Positions 18,823 to 27,206 are shown, counted from the first letter of the stretch. The stretch is 64,000 nt of DNA from an uncultured Bacteroidota bacterium (GCA_903877645.1 CAIRES010000026.1:32953-96952), one strand, 5' to 3'. Translations and numbers: made by a program. Notes: generated by a model not told the origin, from the sequence alone.

Positions 18823-19059
18823 TATTGGTTAAATTCCAAATCATGAAAATTCCAAATTCCAATACCGCAGAACAAATTTCCGACGCTCGTATGAGTCACT
18901 ACTTTGTTCCCTCTTTCGTCTTGCCAAGTACGAGGTATCTATACTCGCGTAGGCAAATGTCCTATGCGCTGAAAACTTTTTATGTGGATAACTTTGGTAA
19001 CTATCGTTAAGAAGGGAGTAATATAATTATTAATATGGCTAACAGCCCGTAAATGGCTT

Positions 19060-19227
19060 TTACTCGCTTAACCTACTACGCTTTTTGTAGGTCGTCTTCT
19101 TCGCCCCTTTATCATTGGCATGGTCTGCCAATATCTTCATAGCCTCATGGAAATCTACATTGATAGACACCTTTTCGGCGTACTGTTTAGGGATTGGCTG
19201 TTCCTGTCCTTTAGATGCTTTTGCCAT
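19060..19227 (-). CDS. Small basic hypothetical protein (55 aa)
   Basis: A short frame beginning MAKASKGQEQPIPKQYAEKV and ending YKKRSRLSE. It is lysine-rich at both ends with a helical middle (FHEAMKILADHAND). It resembles the many short basic proteins encoded near mobile DNA in Bacteroidota, but I cannot name a family. Protein-like composition in an otherwise eroded stretch argues for a real gene. Confidence 0.55.
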   Translation of the reverse strand: MAKASKGQEQPIPKQYAEKVSINVDFHEAMKILADHANDKGAKKTTYKKRSRLSE

Positions 19228-19298
19228 ATAGTAAAGTTACGGAAATAAAAATAACGGTAATCACTAACCTGTTTAGCGGAATAATTTTACAATATGAT

Positions 19299-19526
19299 TT
19301 AGTATGAGTGTTGCTGATAATTGTAGCTGGCGTGTTGTTCGTTTGATTGACTATTCATGTATATCACTAAAATGATAAGCGCAATTAAGACTATAATTGC
19401 TCTTGGATTTTCATGAAACCATTCAATGATTGAGCAAATTCCAAATAATATTCCTTTGAATATTGCACTAAAAAGAGCAATGAACATAACTGCAATGAAA
19501 AAAAGTATAACAATTCCCACCATCAA
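19299..19526 (-). CDS. Small membrane protein (75 aa), unknown
   Basis: Two hydrophobic helices (about residues 2-32 and 43-57) separated by a WFHENPR loop and followed by a polar Gln/Asn/Tyr tail. No family recognised. AT-rich, part of the accessory stretch. Confidence 0.5.
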   Translation of the reverse strand: MMVGIVILFFIAVMFIALFSAIFKGILFGICSIIEWFHENPRAIIVLIALIILVIYMNSQSNEQHASYNYQQHSY

Positions 19527-19568
19527 ATAAAGGTAGTAAAATTATAATTGCATAGTATAATCGCCATA

Positions 19569-19763
19569 TCACGCATTAACAACTGGTTCAGTCGTTTTTT
19601 TTATGATTTTAATTAATTCATCCATTTTTATAAATTCACGCTGAAAACCATTACAAAGTTGCAATTCACACATATCGTTTTGGATTGAAATTAGTTCAAA
19701 AAACCATTCATTTAAAAAAACTATTGTCCCTAATTTTATTTCATATTTGTACTTTATCTTCAT
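19569..19763 (-). CDS. Small hypothetical protein (about 64 aa)
   Basis: I prefer the internal start MKIKYKYEIKLG at 19763 over one five codons upstream. The protein looks like a short beta-barrel-like SH3-type fold (KLGTIVFLNEWFFELIS ... CELQLCNG) and a lysine-rich end. Family unknown. Confidence 0.45.
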   Translation of the reverse strand: MKIKYKYEIKLGTIVFLNEWFFELISIQNDMCELQLCNGFQREFIKMDELIKIIKKTTEPVVNA

Positions 19764-19827
19764 ATTGCAAATGTACAAATAAATTAATATCGCACCTTTT
19801 TGGGATTTTCATAATTTTATATTTTTA

Positions 19828-19869
19828 AGGGTGATTACTACCTAATTAAAATTAGGTAGTAATCACCCT
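19828..19869. terminator. Perfect 42-base palindrome at a gene end
   Basis: Arms 19828-19847 and 19850-19869 (AGGGTGATTACTACCTAATT and its complement) with two bases between. It overlaps the stop codon of the minus-strand acetyltransferase gene, so it probably forms a 3'-end hairpin. There is no long T tract immediately after it, so it is not a textbook terminator. Confidence 0.6.
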
Positions 19870-20440
19870 AATTTAATCTCAACGAATATAGATGCCTAAA
19901 ATGTCCGCTCGTTTCTTTATGAATGAGCTTAAACCCAATGGTTTCAAGGATTTTTATGGTTTTAGCATTATCAGAGTGGACTAAAGCCTTTATTTCTGGA
20001 ATTTTAAAGTCTTGCAAATGATTCAAGATATTGCAAATTGCAAAGCCCATTATGCCATATCCTCTATGTGTTTCCCCTAACCAAAAATCAATAGTCCAAC
20101 TATCTAATTCAGGATGCGCTCTGGGAGAGTTTATCATGATATATCCCATCGGTGCTTGAAAAGCTGTTAGACAAATGGTGTAAAATAGTGAAACTTTTAA
20201 AAAGTGGCGTTTTACTATATTATTAAGTATTTCTTGCGCCTTTGTGCTTGAGTCTGCATAAGCACCGGGGAGATATTTTTTTACATCTTCGTCTTTAGAG
20301 TTAAGCCAATACACAGACGCTTCTGCCTCTAAATTATCTACCATGATTGACCTTAATTGCAACTTATCGCCCATCGATATGCGCCTGATTCCAAATATTT
20401 CTCGATTGCATTTTAGCTTATCATCATATAGTGGCACCAT
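19868..20440 (-). CDS. GNAT family N-acetyltransferase
   Basis: 190 residues with the GNAT core. WTIDFWLGETHRGYGIMGFA contains the acetyl-CoA pyrophosphate loop (RGYGIM), followed by a helix and VHSDNAKTIKILETIGFK, the usual beta6-alpha4 end with Asn stacking on CoA. The layout is RimJ/RimL-like, a group that modifies protein N-termini or small amines; the substrate is not predictable. The first 20 residues are weak and a start at the second Met (about residue 23) is possible. Confidence 0.75.
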   Translation of the reverse strand: MVPLYDDKLKCNREIFGIRRISMGDKLQLRSIMVDNLEAEASVYWLNSKDEDVKKYLPGAYADSSTKAQEILNNIVKRHFLKVSLFYTICLTAFQAPMGYIMINSPRAHPELDSWTIDFWLGETHRGYGIMGFAICNILNHLQDFKIPEIKALVHSDNAKTIKILETIGFKLIHKETSGHFRHLYSLRLN

Positions 20441-20533
20441 GTCAGTAAGTTTATTTACTAAAGTAAATAATATTCCCGATTAACTGATTTGGGAAATGCT
20501 TTTTATTACATTTAAGCTGCAAAATTAAATTTC

Positions 20534-21262
20534 ATGCCAGTAGATACTTTACAGCCAGTTCACAACGCAGTTATAATTATACACGACACCGTCTTTACTA
20601 AAGGTGAAAATGCCTATGATTTAGTCTATAAGATTGACTATATGTACCAAAACGCATGGACACGATTAGTGACGGTTGGAGCAATAATAACGGCTTTCGC
20701 GACTATTGCAGTGCCTCTATATCTATCATTTTTGAGAAAGAAACAAGATAAGGTTGATAAAGATAGCGACAAGGTATATTTTGAGCAAAAATCAGCCGAA
20801 ATTAAAAAAGTATTGGAGGTTGAATTTGAGCAAAAACTATCTGATACTTTGTCTAAATATAGCGTGACAGTAGCTGAAGAAATGAATAGCATGAAAGCAA
20901 GCAATTTCTTTTTGCTCGGAGATGCTAAATTAGAAAAGAGGGATTATAATTTTGCTTTTATTAATTTCATCACCGCTATACGATATTCACTTGCAGCGAA
21001 AGACCTAAGAAATGTAAAGGCATTGCTACTTTGTATAAAAACTGAGTGCATACCACATCTCTCTGCTACCGAGTTGCGCGTAACGTCCATGGCTTATTCA
21101 TTAGACATTGAATCATTTTTAAAAGAAATAGCCGCTGCCGATACCGACAATCTTCTATTTGAAGATATAAATGGGCTTAGACAAGCAATAGGAGCAAGAG
21201 TACAACAAGAACAACAAAATGAAAAACCGCTAACATCAAAAAACTCGGACGGTCAGGGTTGA
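20534..21262 (+). CDS. Membrane-anchored hypothetical protein with TPR-like domain
   Basis: 242 residues: a short external N-terminus, one membrane helix (about 45-65, RLVTVGAIITAFATIAVPLYL), a lysine-rich coiled region (about 69-115) and a helical domain containing LEKRDYNFAFINFITAIRYSLA, which looks like a TPR repeat. Function unknown. It is AT-rich, divergent from the acetyltransferase gene, and followed by a strong terminator-like hairpin before the insertion sequence. Confidence 0.6.
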   Translation: MPVDTLQPVHNAVIIIHDTVFTKGENAYDLVYKIDYMYQNAWTRLVTVGAIITAFATIAVPLYLSFLRKKQDKVDKDSDKVYFEQKSAEIKKVLEVEFEQKLSDTLSKYSVTVAEEMNSMKASNFFLLGDAKLEKRDYNFAFINFITAIRYSLAAKDLRNVKALLLCIKTECIPHLSATELRVTSMAYSLDIESFLKEIAAADTDNLLFEDINGLRQAIGARVQQEQQNEKPLTSKNSDGQG

Positions 21263-21348
21263 GATGGCTCACTATGTCGTCAATTATGGCTTCCATTTTT
21301 TTATCGTAATCTGATTTATTTTCTCGCATAAAAAAAATAGTTTGTCCG

Positions 21349-21397
21349 TTCGCCTACAAAGAATATCTTTGTAGGCGTTAGACAAACTGTAATTCCG
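21349..21397 (+). terminator. Two-part hairpin after the 242-residue gene
   Basis: Inner arms CGCCTACAAAG / CTTTGTAGGCG and outer arms AGTTTGTC / GACAAACT form one long interrupted stem. It separates the plus-strand gene from the minus-strand transposase. Confidence 0.6.
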
Positions 21398-21420
21398 GTT
21401 CCCCAACTTTCATTACAGAC

Positions 21421-21455
21421 AATAAAAAACGATAGCGAATGATTACTTCGCTATC
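21421..21455 (-). terminator. Rho-independent terminator of the transposase gene
   Basis: Arms GATAGCGAA (21431-21439) and TTCGCTATC (21447-21455), read on the minus strand and followed by GTTTTTTATTG. It overlaps the transposase stop codon. Confidence 0.65.
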
Positions 21456-22381
21456 AAAGTATTATAATTCAACCTCACCCCGCTACATTTCAGCACGGTA
21501 TCTTCAAACCTTACGGTAATATTATTCTTACGTGTGTTATACCTGTAAGCACACTCATTTGCGTATGCCTGTAAGTGCTTAGGACTGATGTAGTGGTATG
21601 TACCAACATACATACGGTCAAACTGGCTAAATGCGCCCTCTATCGTATTGGTGTGTATGATTGCCTCACGTACATATTCGCTCTTGCTGTGGTCAACCGC
21701 ACCATGATACAGGTATTCTTCGCCTACCTTCTTAAACGCCTGTGCGCTATCAGTCATTAACAAGCTGTCTTTATCAATGTGCTTGTCAACTAATCCGCTT
21801 TCTGTTTCGTGTGCATCTACAACATCAAACCGGATATTACCATTGCGCTCTATAAAGCCCGCTACATTAGTCTTGTTGTCATTTGCGCCACGTTTGCGGT
21901 CAAATATTTCCTTGCGCTTACGATTGCTCATGTTCTTTACCTTACCGCCTACAATGGTAGTATCAGCTTCAACAATGTTACCTCCGCCACCTAATACATG
22001 GGGCGCACGTTCCATCATTACCTCACGGATGCGATGCAAAAGGAACCATGCATTTGATTGATGTATTCCAAGGTCACGGCCAAGCTGCAAAGAACTAATG
22101 CCCTTCTTATGGTTTGCACAAAGGTACATAGCACCAAACCATGTACGCAAAGGCAATTTTGTATTTTCAAATATTGAACCAGTGATAGCTGTAAATTTCT
22201 TTTGGCATTCAACATTACGGCACTTGTAACCCCTGTTTGTTTTGTATGGATTACCTGCTTCGCAATGAGTGCAAGTGATGCCGGTGTTACCCCACCTAAC
22301 GCCCTCCCAGTATGTAATACAGGTTTCTTCGTCCTTAAAGAAATCGAATAATTGCGGGAGTGTTTTAAATTCTGCGAACAT
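21443..22381 (-). CDS. IS1595 family transposase
   Basis: 312 residues. The N-terminal zinc ribbon has C-x2-C pairs (CTHC near 36, CRNVEC near 54). A helix-turn-helix-like part follows (ISSLQLGRDLGIHQSNAWFLLHRIR). The ISXO2-like catalytic domain begins at VEADTTIVGGK with the first Asp, then LLMTDSAQAF for the second Asp, and HTNTIEGAFSQF supplies the Asn/Glu of the DDN/DDE set. Full length, with promoter and terminator, so it may be active. No accessory gene is present. Confidence 0.88.
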   Translation of the reverse strand: MFAEFKTLPQLFDFFKDEETCITYWEGVRWGNTGITCTHCEAGNPYKTNRGYKCRNVECQKKFTAITGSIFENTKLPLRTWFGAMYLCANHKKGISSLQLGRDLGIHQSNAWFLLHRIREVMMERAPHVLGGGGNIVEADTTIVGGKVKNMSNRKRKEIFDRKRGANDNKTNVAGFIERNGNIRFDVVDAHETESGLVDKHIDKDSLLMTDSAQAFKKVGEEYLYHGAVDHSKSEYVREAIIHTNTIEGAFSQFDRMYVGTYHYISPKHLQAYANECAYRYNTRKNNITVRFEDTVLKCSGVRLNYNTLIAK

Positions 22382-22401
22382 GGCTATCTGCTTTTGTTAC
22401 A

Positions 22402-22409
22402 CAAAGATA
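22402..22409 (-). promoter_or_regulatory. -7 box TATCTTTG for the transposase
   Basis: Exact TAnnTTTG on the minus strand, about 20 bases before the transposase ATG, with TTTG elements 12-16 bases further upstream. Confidence 0.5.
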
Positions 22410-22508
22410 AAACAAGTTTTTCAAACAAACTAATTTATTTTTTAATCCCAACTACACGATAGTTACCATAACTTTCATTACGAATTTATCTAGTCTTGGA
22501 TATTAGGA

Positions 22509-22784
22509 ATGTATGAATTATTTCAAAAAATAAACCCTATACTTACCTCGCAATTTATTAAAGAGCAATTAGGTTATGATTTAACTGAAGTTGACCCGGA
22601 AACCCATTTTTTTAAACCTGCCGATAATATTGCAGAAATATTTAACCTAATCGGGAGGACATACGACAAAAGATTAGGAGACATAGAGTTGTTGTATAAA
22701 TATGCAGATAACCAAGATTTCAAAAATCTATACAATAAAAGCATCTGCAAAAGCTATAATGATTTTTTAGATGTACTTATTTAG
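22509..22784 (+). CDS. Hypothetical protein (91 aa)
   Basis: An acidic, helical, AT-rich small protein with no signal peptide or membrane segment and no recognised family. It begins only 28 bases after the right-hand direct repeat of the insertion sequence. The 22785-23033 gap after it holds only AT-rich sequence and a decayed interspersed repeat (TGAATCACGGATTC near 22957). Confidence 0.5.
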   Translation: MYELFQKINPILTSQFIKEQLGYDLTEVDPETHFFKPADNIAEIFNLIGRTYDKRLGDIELLYKYADNQDFKNLYNKSICKSYNDFLDVLI

Positions 22785-23033
22785 AATACATATCTATCCC
22801 GGAATTAAAATAATGCTATATATTTAACATTTAAACAATATTCAAACTTGCGTGTAACTGGGTATTGTTGCCCTAAAAATCTATAGTGCCTTTTATAAAA
22901 TAGATATAGCGCATTTTGCGATACAGAATGTTACAGACATATTGTCTGAATCACGGATTCAATTCGATTGCACAGATTTCACGGGGAGTCCATAAAGAAG
23001 ATAAACTACCTGAAAAAAAAGAGGGCAAGCTCC

Positions 23034-23450
23034 TTAGGGGTTTGGAGTTAAGAATCTCGCTTTCAGCTCTTCAGTTGGCACCATGCAGCTATCGCGCCGC
23101 CCAAACCAACGGTAGCGGTTTCGGGCAACCAGGTTGTACACCGCATCGCGTAGCAGGCGTGGAACGATGATAAAGGCATACAGCCCTGTACGCCATCCGC
23201 CCAACAGCCAGGCAGTTTGTAATGCGGCGGAGCTCTTGATGTATATCTTGCCGTTGTGATAGAGGATAAAGCTATCGGGTATGTTGCCGGGCATCAGTTG
23301 CAATACCTGCCTGCCAGCATCAGATTGCAGGGGCGCAAAAAGGAATTGCTCCTTTTTATCATGCCTGATCACGTATTGTACGGCGCTGTTGCACAAATTG
23401 CACTCCCCGTCGAAAAAGATAACGGGGCGGGTGATGTTTGTGAGCAGCAT
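23034..23450 (-). CDS. DCC family thiol-disulfide oxidoreductase (DUF393)
   Basis: 138 residues starting with PVIFFDGECNLCN, which carries the D-x-x-C-x-x-C motif that defines the family, then FAPLQSDAGR and the C-terminal ARNRYRWFGRRDSC. The family has a thioredoxin-like fold and is found in bacteria and plastids; the partner is unknown. It lies 12 bases downstream of a small lipoprotein gene on the same strand. Confidence 0.88.
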   Translation of the reverse strand: MLLTNITRPVIFFDGECNLCNSAVQYVIRHDKKEQFLFAPLQSDAGRQVLQLMPGNIPDSFILYHNGKIYIKSSAALQTAWLLGGWRTGLYAFIIVPRLLRDAVYNLVARNRYRWFGRRDSCMVPTEELKARFLTPNP

Positions 23451-23462
23451 AAGAAAGGAGAT

Positions 23463-23762
23463 TTACTTTTTACCCGGTATGTGTGGGAACATGCCCGGCC
23501 TTACAGGTACTATAGGATGGGCAACTACAGAATCCTTAGGCCGCGATTGTGCCGCTACTATCGAATCTGCCTTTGCCTTTACTTCTATCTTTATCCTGCG
23601 CTGCAGGTCGACCTGCGACTGCATATCAGATTCTTTGATACGCGCCGTGGTAATGGAATCTATCTTTTGTTTGATCTGCTGCTTCGAGAGCTGTTGGGGC
23701 TCTTTGCTGCAGGATGCCAGACCTGTTGCTATGATCGCTAATGCCAGTACTGTTTTTTTCAT
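23463..23762 (-). CDS. Small lipoprotein with coiled-coil segment
   Basis: 99 residues with a lipoprotein signal (lipobox GLASC, Cys18), then a charged helix rich in Lys, Gln and Ile (about 25-75) and a proline-rich tail ending GMFPHIPGKK. Probably co-transcribed with the DCC protein gene. Function unknown. Confidence 0.68.
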   Translation of the reverse strand: MKKTVLALAIIATGLASCSKEPQQLSKQQIKQKIDSITTARIKESDMQSQVDLQRRIKIEVKAKADSIVAAQSRPKDSVVAHPIVPVRPGMFPHIPGKK

Positions 23763-23902
23763 ATTCCGGGTGCAAAATTACCACATCATACCCAGCAAAA
23801 GATGTGCCATTTTATAATATTGCAAAATCTTAACAACTTATACCTACAATATTATTGCATAAGCACGTTATATCATAATAAATTCGGAGATTTACATCAG
23901 GA

Positions 23903-24550
23903 ATGAGACGGCCATTATTCATATACTGTTTATTACTGCTTTTGGGCGCCGGCACCGCCGTGCATGGGCAAAATTCGGTGAATGATACCATCAGGCTGGG
24001 TGCAGTGATGGAGAAGGGCCAGCTATATCCCATTATCTTCCTGCAGGACTATACGGTAATAGACAAGTACCTGGACCCAGCCGAAAAGCTACGCAAAGAC
24101 AAGCTGCGCAACGATATCTTCACGGTATACCCGTACGCGGCAACAGCGGCAGCCGTGTTCAAAGGCATTAACGACAACCTCGATAACCTCGATCGCCGCC
24201 ACGACCGCAAAAAGTACCTGAAGTCAATAGATCACAGCCTGGACCAGACCTTTAAAGAGCCACTGAAAAGCCTCACTATAGACCAGGGGCATATCCTCAT
24301 CAAGCTCATCAACCGGCAAACGGGACAGAACTGTTACAGCATCATCAAAGAGCTGAAGGGTGGCTTCTCGGCAGTGGTATGGCAGGGTGTGGGCGTACTC
24401 TTCAACAACAACCTGAACCGTGATTATGAGCCCGATGGCCGCGACAAAGAAATAGAAGATATGGTGAAGGATATGGAAGCATCATCGGCCTATCGCTACC
24501 AGCTTTATCAGCAGGACATTATGATGCGTAAAATAGCCAATAAAAAGTAA
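23903..24550 (+). CDS. DUF4294 secreted protein
   Basis: 215 residues with a signal peptide (1-22). The conserved blocks are FTVYPYAATAA, then LIKLINRQTGQNCYSIIKELKGGFSAVVWQGVG, which is characteristic of DUF4294, a Bacteroidota envelope family of unknown function. Length fits the family. It stands alone on the plus strand. Confidence 0.82.
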   Translation: MRRPLFIYCLLLLLGAGTAVHGQNSVNDTIRLGAVMEKGQLYPIIFLQDYTVIDKYLDPAEKLRKDKLRNDIFTVYPYAATAAAVFKGINDNLDNLDRRHDRKKYLKSIDHSLDQTFKEPLKSLTIDQGHILIKLINRQTGQNCYSIIKELKGGFSAVVWQGVGVLFNNNLNRDYEPDGRDKEIEDMVKDMEASSAYRYQLYQQDIMMRKIANKK

Positions 24551-24568
24551 GAGAGGGGTGTGTAAAGC

Positions 24569-24748
24569 TTAGTGCTTTTCTTGTTCTTTCAGTAATTCGC
24601 GGGCGGGCACATGCTTTACCTCGCCGTTGATACTCACCACAACAGTTTCGTTGTTGGCTGCTTTTTGCAGGTACAGCTTATGATAGGCAAGCTTTAACCC
24701 GGCTTCAATTTTCTTATAAAGGTCAATATGCTCCTGCTTAACGCTCAT
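24569..24748 (-). CDS. Small protein paired with zeta-toxin-like ATPase
   Basis: The start MSVKQEHIDLYKKIEAG at 24748 gives 59 residues and overlaps the upstream ATPase gene by 11 bases. The sequence has a helical first half and a short beta hairpin (ETVVVSINGEVKHVPA). Overlap with a zeta-toxin-like gene suggests an antitoxin or accessory partner, but the order (small gene second) is the reverse of the classical epsilon-zeta pair. Confidence 0.6.
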   Translation of the reverse strand: MSVKQEHIDLYKKIEAGLKLAYHKLYLQKAANNETVVVSINGEVKHVPARELLKEQEKH

Positions 24749-25313
24749 ATACCTGTTTGTTAATTGTGGTCCAAAGGTCGTTGTTTTCGATAACATTTTC
24801 AAATTCTTGTTTGCGGGCTATAGGGATCAGCACACCGGCAGAGTTGTCTGCTATCGTCCAGAAGTCGCAAATAGGTATAAACAATTTAAATAAATTGCTT
24901 ATACCCGCATAATACCTGCGCTGTATGACATCCACAGGTATGCTATGTCCGCCGTTCTTCACCCGCTCAGCGACGCGTTCCAGCGCCATCTGCGGGCTAT
25001 TGAGCCAGATATAGATCAGTGACACCCTATACCCGAGTCCCTTGGCTTTATGCACCAACGAAACGTAGCTGCGGGTGGCAAGCGTGGTCTCAATTGCAAA
25101 GTCGGCACCGTGGGTGAGCAATTCATCTATTCGTTGCAGCATGATGCGGCCAGCCTCAATGGCTACCCCCTCCACATTGAAGGGAGATATGCCCGCCGCT
25201 ATATTGTCGGCATTGACAAACTCGCGGCAATCCAGTATTTCGGGCAGTATGGTGAGGCTGGCAGTGGTTTTGCCAGCGCCGTTGCACCCGGCTATGATAT
25301 AGAGGTTGGGCAT
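24738..25313 (-). CDS. Zeta-toxin-like P-loop ATPase/kinase
   Basis: 191 residues. Walker A is GCNGAGKTT at 9-17; a NADNIAAGISP segment and an acidic FAIETTLATRSY segment are where zeta toxins bind UDP-N-acetylglucosamine and place the catalytic Asp; RVAERVKNGGH(S/D)IP matches the lid of the family. True zeta toxins phosphorylate peptidoglycan precursors, but many chromosomal relatives are uncharacterised, so toxicity is inference. Confidence 0.78.
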   Translation of the reverse strand: MPNLYIIAGCNGAGKTTASLTILPEILDCREFVNADNIAAGISPFNVEGVAIEAGRIMLQRIDELLTHGADFAIETTLATRSYVSLVHKAKGLGYRVSLIYIWLNSPQMALERVAERVKNGGHSIPVDVIQRRYYAGISNLFKLFIPICDFWTIADNSAGVLIPIARKQEFENVIENNDLWTTINKQVYER

Positions 25314-25376
25314 GGAGGTGTAAAAATAGGCGATAATTCGTTCATTCAGGCATCATTATAGTGCCCCTAAAAACCT

Positions 25377-25384
25377 TACCTTTG
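25377..25384 (+). promoter_or_regulatory. -7 box TACCTTTG before ribF
   Basis: Exact TAnnTTTG match ending 13 bases before the ribF ATG, which would give a leader of only several bases. Confidence 0.55.
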
Positions 25385-25397
25385 CGGCACTTTTTTC

Positions 25398-26324
25398 ATG
25401 GCTATATTCACTGATATCAACAACCTGCCTGCCTTTAAGAACGCGGTGATCACCGTGGGCACCTTTGACGGTGTACACAAAGGGCACCGCACCATATTGC
25501 AGGAAGTAGTGAGCCATGCAAAGCATGTGAACGGCGAAAGTGTGCTGCTTACCTTTGAGCCGCACCCACGCAAGCTGTTGTTCCCCGATCAGCCGCTGGG
25601 TATCATTACCCCGCTGCAGCAGAAGCTGGAGCTGATCACGGCAGCAGGTATCGATCATATCGTTGTGGTGCCTTTTACAAAGGAGTTTGCCGGCCTTTCG
25701 GCGACGGAGTATATAGAACAGTTCCTGGTGAGCCTGTTTCACCCTGTGAGCATAGTGATCGGTTACGACCACCGCTTCGGACATGACCGTAAGGGCGACA
25801 TCAACCTGCTGAAACTGTATGCACCCGTGCATGGCTACAAGCTTACAGAGATACCGGTGCAGTTGATAGATGAGGCTTCCATCAGCTCTACCCGCATCCG
25901 CCTCGCATTGGCCGAAGGACGAGTAGAAGATGCAGGGTATATGCTGGGCCGCTATTATACCCTTACCGGCACAGTGGTGCATGGCAATAAACTGGGCCGC
26001 ACGCTGGGCTACCCTACTGCCAACCTGCACCCTATAGACGCGGACCAATTGATCCCCCTCCTTGGCATTTATGCGGTAAAAGTAAGGCACGGACAAGTGA
26101 CCTACAACGGGATGCTGAGCATAGGCCACAACCCTACCGTAACAGATAAAAAGGAACTACGAATAGAGGTGAACCTGTTCGGTTTTGACCAAGACATCTA
26201 TGGCGAAGAACTGGAGCTCACCTTCATCAAAAAGTTGAGGGATGAACAGAAGTTCGATTCGCTGGAAGCATTGGTGGAGCAGTTGCACAAGGATAAAGTG
26301 GATTCATTGAAGCATTTGTCCTGA
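25398..26324 (+). CDS. ribF: Bifunctional riboflavin kinase / FAD synthetase
   Basis: 308 residues, the normal length. The N-terminal FMN adenylyltransferase half has GTFDGVHKGHRTIL (about 20-33), GYDHRFGHDRKGD (about 124-136) and ISSTRIR. The C-terminal kinase half begins near 185 with GTVVHGNKLGRTLGYPTANL and contains EVNLFGFDQDIYG. It converts riboflavin to FMN and FAD, used here among others by the pigment flavoproteins. It ends in a region of two hairpins shared with the convergent exonuclease gene. Confidence 0.95.
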   Translation: MAIFTDINNLPAFKNAVITVGTFDGVHKGHRTILQEVVSHAKHVNGESVLLTFEPHPRKLLFPDQPLGIITPLQQKLELITAAGIDHIVVVPFTKEFAGLSATEYIEQFLVSLFHPVSIVIGYDHRFGHDRKGDINLLKLYAPVHGYKLTEIPVQLIDEASISSTRIRLALAEGRVEDAGYMLGRYYTLTGTVVHGNKLGRTLGYPTANLHPIDADQLIPLLGIYAVKVRHGQVTYNGMLSIGHNPTVTDKKELRIEVNLFGFDQDIYGEELELTFIKKLRDEQKFDSLEALVEQLHKDKVDSLKHLS

Positions 26325-26337
26325 ATAGCGTAGGGTA

Positions 26338-26396
26338 AACGGTTGAAACCGTTACAAACCTTACTTGTGCTAAAAACCCACGGTTAAAACCGTGGG
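26338..26396. terminator. Two palindromes between convergent genes
   Basis: AACGGTT/AACCGTT (26338-26353) and CCCACGGTT/AACCGTGGG (26377-26396), each with two-base loops. They lie between ribF and the convergent exonuclease gene and share the CGGTT core, so they look like a REP-type bidirectional terminator. Confidence 0.6.
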
Positions 26397-26421
26397 CTAT
26401 GTCCTATAAATATTTAGTCCT

Positions 26422-27186
26422 TTATGCTTCTAATTCCAGGAATACAGGACAGTGATCGGAGTGCTTGATGTGCGGATATATCTCGGCATGTTTCAATGAC
26501 TTTTGCAGCGGCGCAGTGACGTTGATATAATCGATACGCCAGCCCTTGTTATTGGCCCTTGCACCGGCAAACTGGCTCCACCAGGTATATTGGTGCGGCT
26601 CTTTATTAAACTGGCGGAAGCTATCTACAAATCCGTTCTCAAACAGTTTGTCCATCCATGCCCTTTCCTCAGGTAGGAAACCGGTATAGTTCTTGTTGCG
26701 TACGGGGTCGTGTATGTCGATAGCCTGGTGGCAGATGTTGTAGTCGCCGCAGATGATGAGCTTCTTGCGTTTGGCTTTCAGCTTGCCGATGTAGTCGAAA
26801 AACTCATCGAGCCACTGGTACTTATAGCCCTGCCGCTCCTCGCCGCTGGTGCCGCTTGGAAAATAGGCATTGACTAATGTAATATCGCCAAAATCGAGGC
26901 GAATGACACGTCCTTCCGCATCACTTTGCATGATACCATTGCCGTATTCTACTTTATCAGGTTTTATCTTAGTGAGCACTGCTACGCCACTATAGCCCTT
27001 CTTCTGCGCAGAGTAGGAGTATATATCGTAGCCGGCAGATCGTATATCGGCTTCGGGTACATCTTCTTTGTTCGCTTTTATCTCTTGCAGGCAGATGACA
27101 TCGGCAGGGTCTGTTTTCAGCCAGTCGATGAAGCCTTTTTTTACTGCGGCGCGAATGCCGTTTACGTTGTATGTGATGATCCTCAT
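26422..27186 (-). CDS. xth: Exodeoxyribonuclease III
   Basis: About 254 residues; the start MRIITYNVNGIRAA at 27186 fits the family better than three codons upstream. Seen motifs: TYNVNGIRAA, LQEIKA with the metal-binding Glu, CGDYNICH, and the C-terminal WRIDYI and KHSDHCPV with catalytic Asp-His. It cuts DNA 5' to abasic sites and trims 3' ends in base excision repair. Confidence 0.93.
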   Translation of the reverse strand: MRIITYNVNGIRAAVKKGFIDWLKTDPADVICLQEIKANKEDVPEADIRSAGYDIYSYSAQKKGYSGVAVLTKIKPDKVEYGNGIMQSDAEGRVIRLDFGDITLVNAYFPSGTSGEERQGYKYQWLDEFFDYIGKLKAKRKKLIICGDYNICHQAIDIHDPVRNKNYTGFLPEERAWMDKLFENGFVDSFRQFNKEPHQYTWWSQFAGARANNKGWRIDYINVTAPLQKSLKHAEIYPHIKHSDHCPVFLELEA

Positions 27187-27206
27187 GGTTTGCAAATTTA
27201 ATGATC

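Larger units (their letters stand above)
18414..19059. other. Gene-poor eroded intergenic stretch
   Basis: 646 bases without a credible gene. It holds a REP-like GC-rich palindrome (18437-18459), AT-rich decayed sequence, a perfect 12-base tandem repeat (18799-18822) and AATTCC-rich repeats near 18830-18865. Open frames crossing it show no protein-like pattern and run through the repeats. Confidence 0.55.
21405..22481. mobile_element. IS1595-type insertion sequence, approximate limits
   Basis: The limits are set by a 12-base direct repeat AACTTTCATTAC at 21405-21416 and 22470-22481 enclosing the transposase gene, its promoter and its terminator. IS1595 elements are known to make about 8-base target duplications, so 12 is longer than expected. 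I could not find convincing terminal inverted repeats just inside these copies. The boundaries are therefore tentative. Confidence 0.4.

Noticed and set aside
18450..19010. 186-codon plus-strand frame in the eroded region
   Set aside because: It runs through a palindrome and a tandem repeat and has no consistent protein-like pattern.
21179..21331. Minus-strand frame beginning MRENKSDYDKKMEAII
   Set aside because: The first 28 residues look plausible, but the rest is a Leu/Val run antisense to the end of the 242-residue gene; not enough to call.
21405..22481. Terminal inverted repeats for the IS1595 element
   Set aside because: Only direct repeats were found; short ACGATAG matches lie in the same orientation and are not inverted ends.
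22916..23170. 84-codon plus-strand frame before the DCC gene
   Set aside because: It consists of a decayed intergenic repeat followed by antisense of the DCC gene end.
25356..26129. Long open frame of 257 codons on the minus strand over ribF
   Set aside because: It lies wholly antisense to ribF, which has complete family motifs; its composition is His/Cys-rich and not protein-like.
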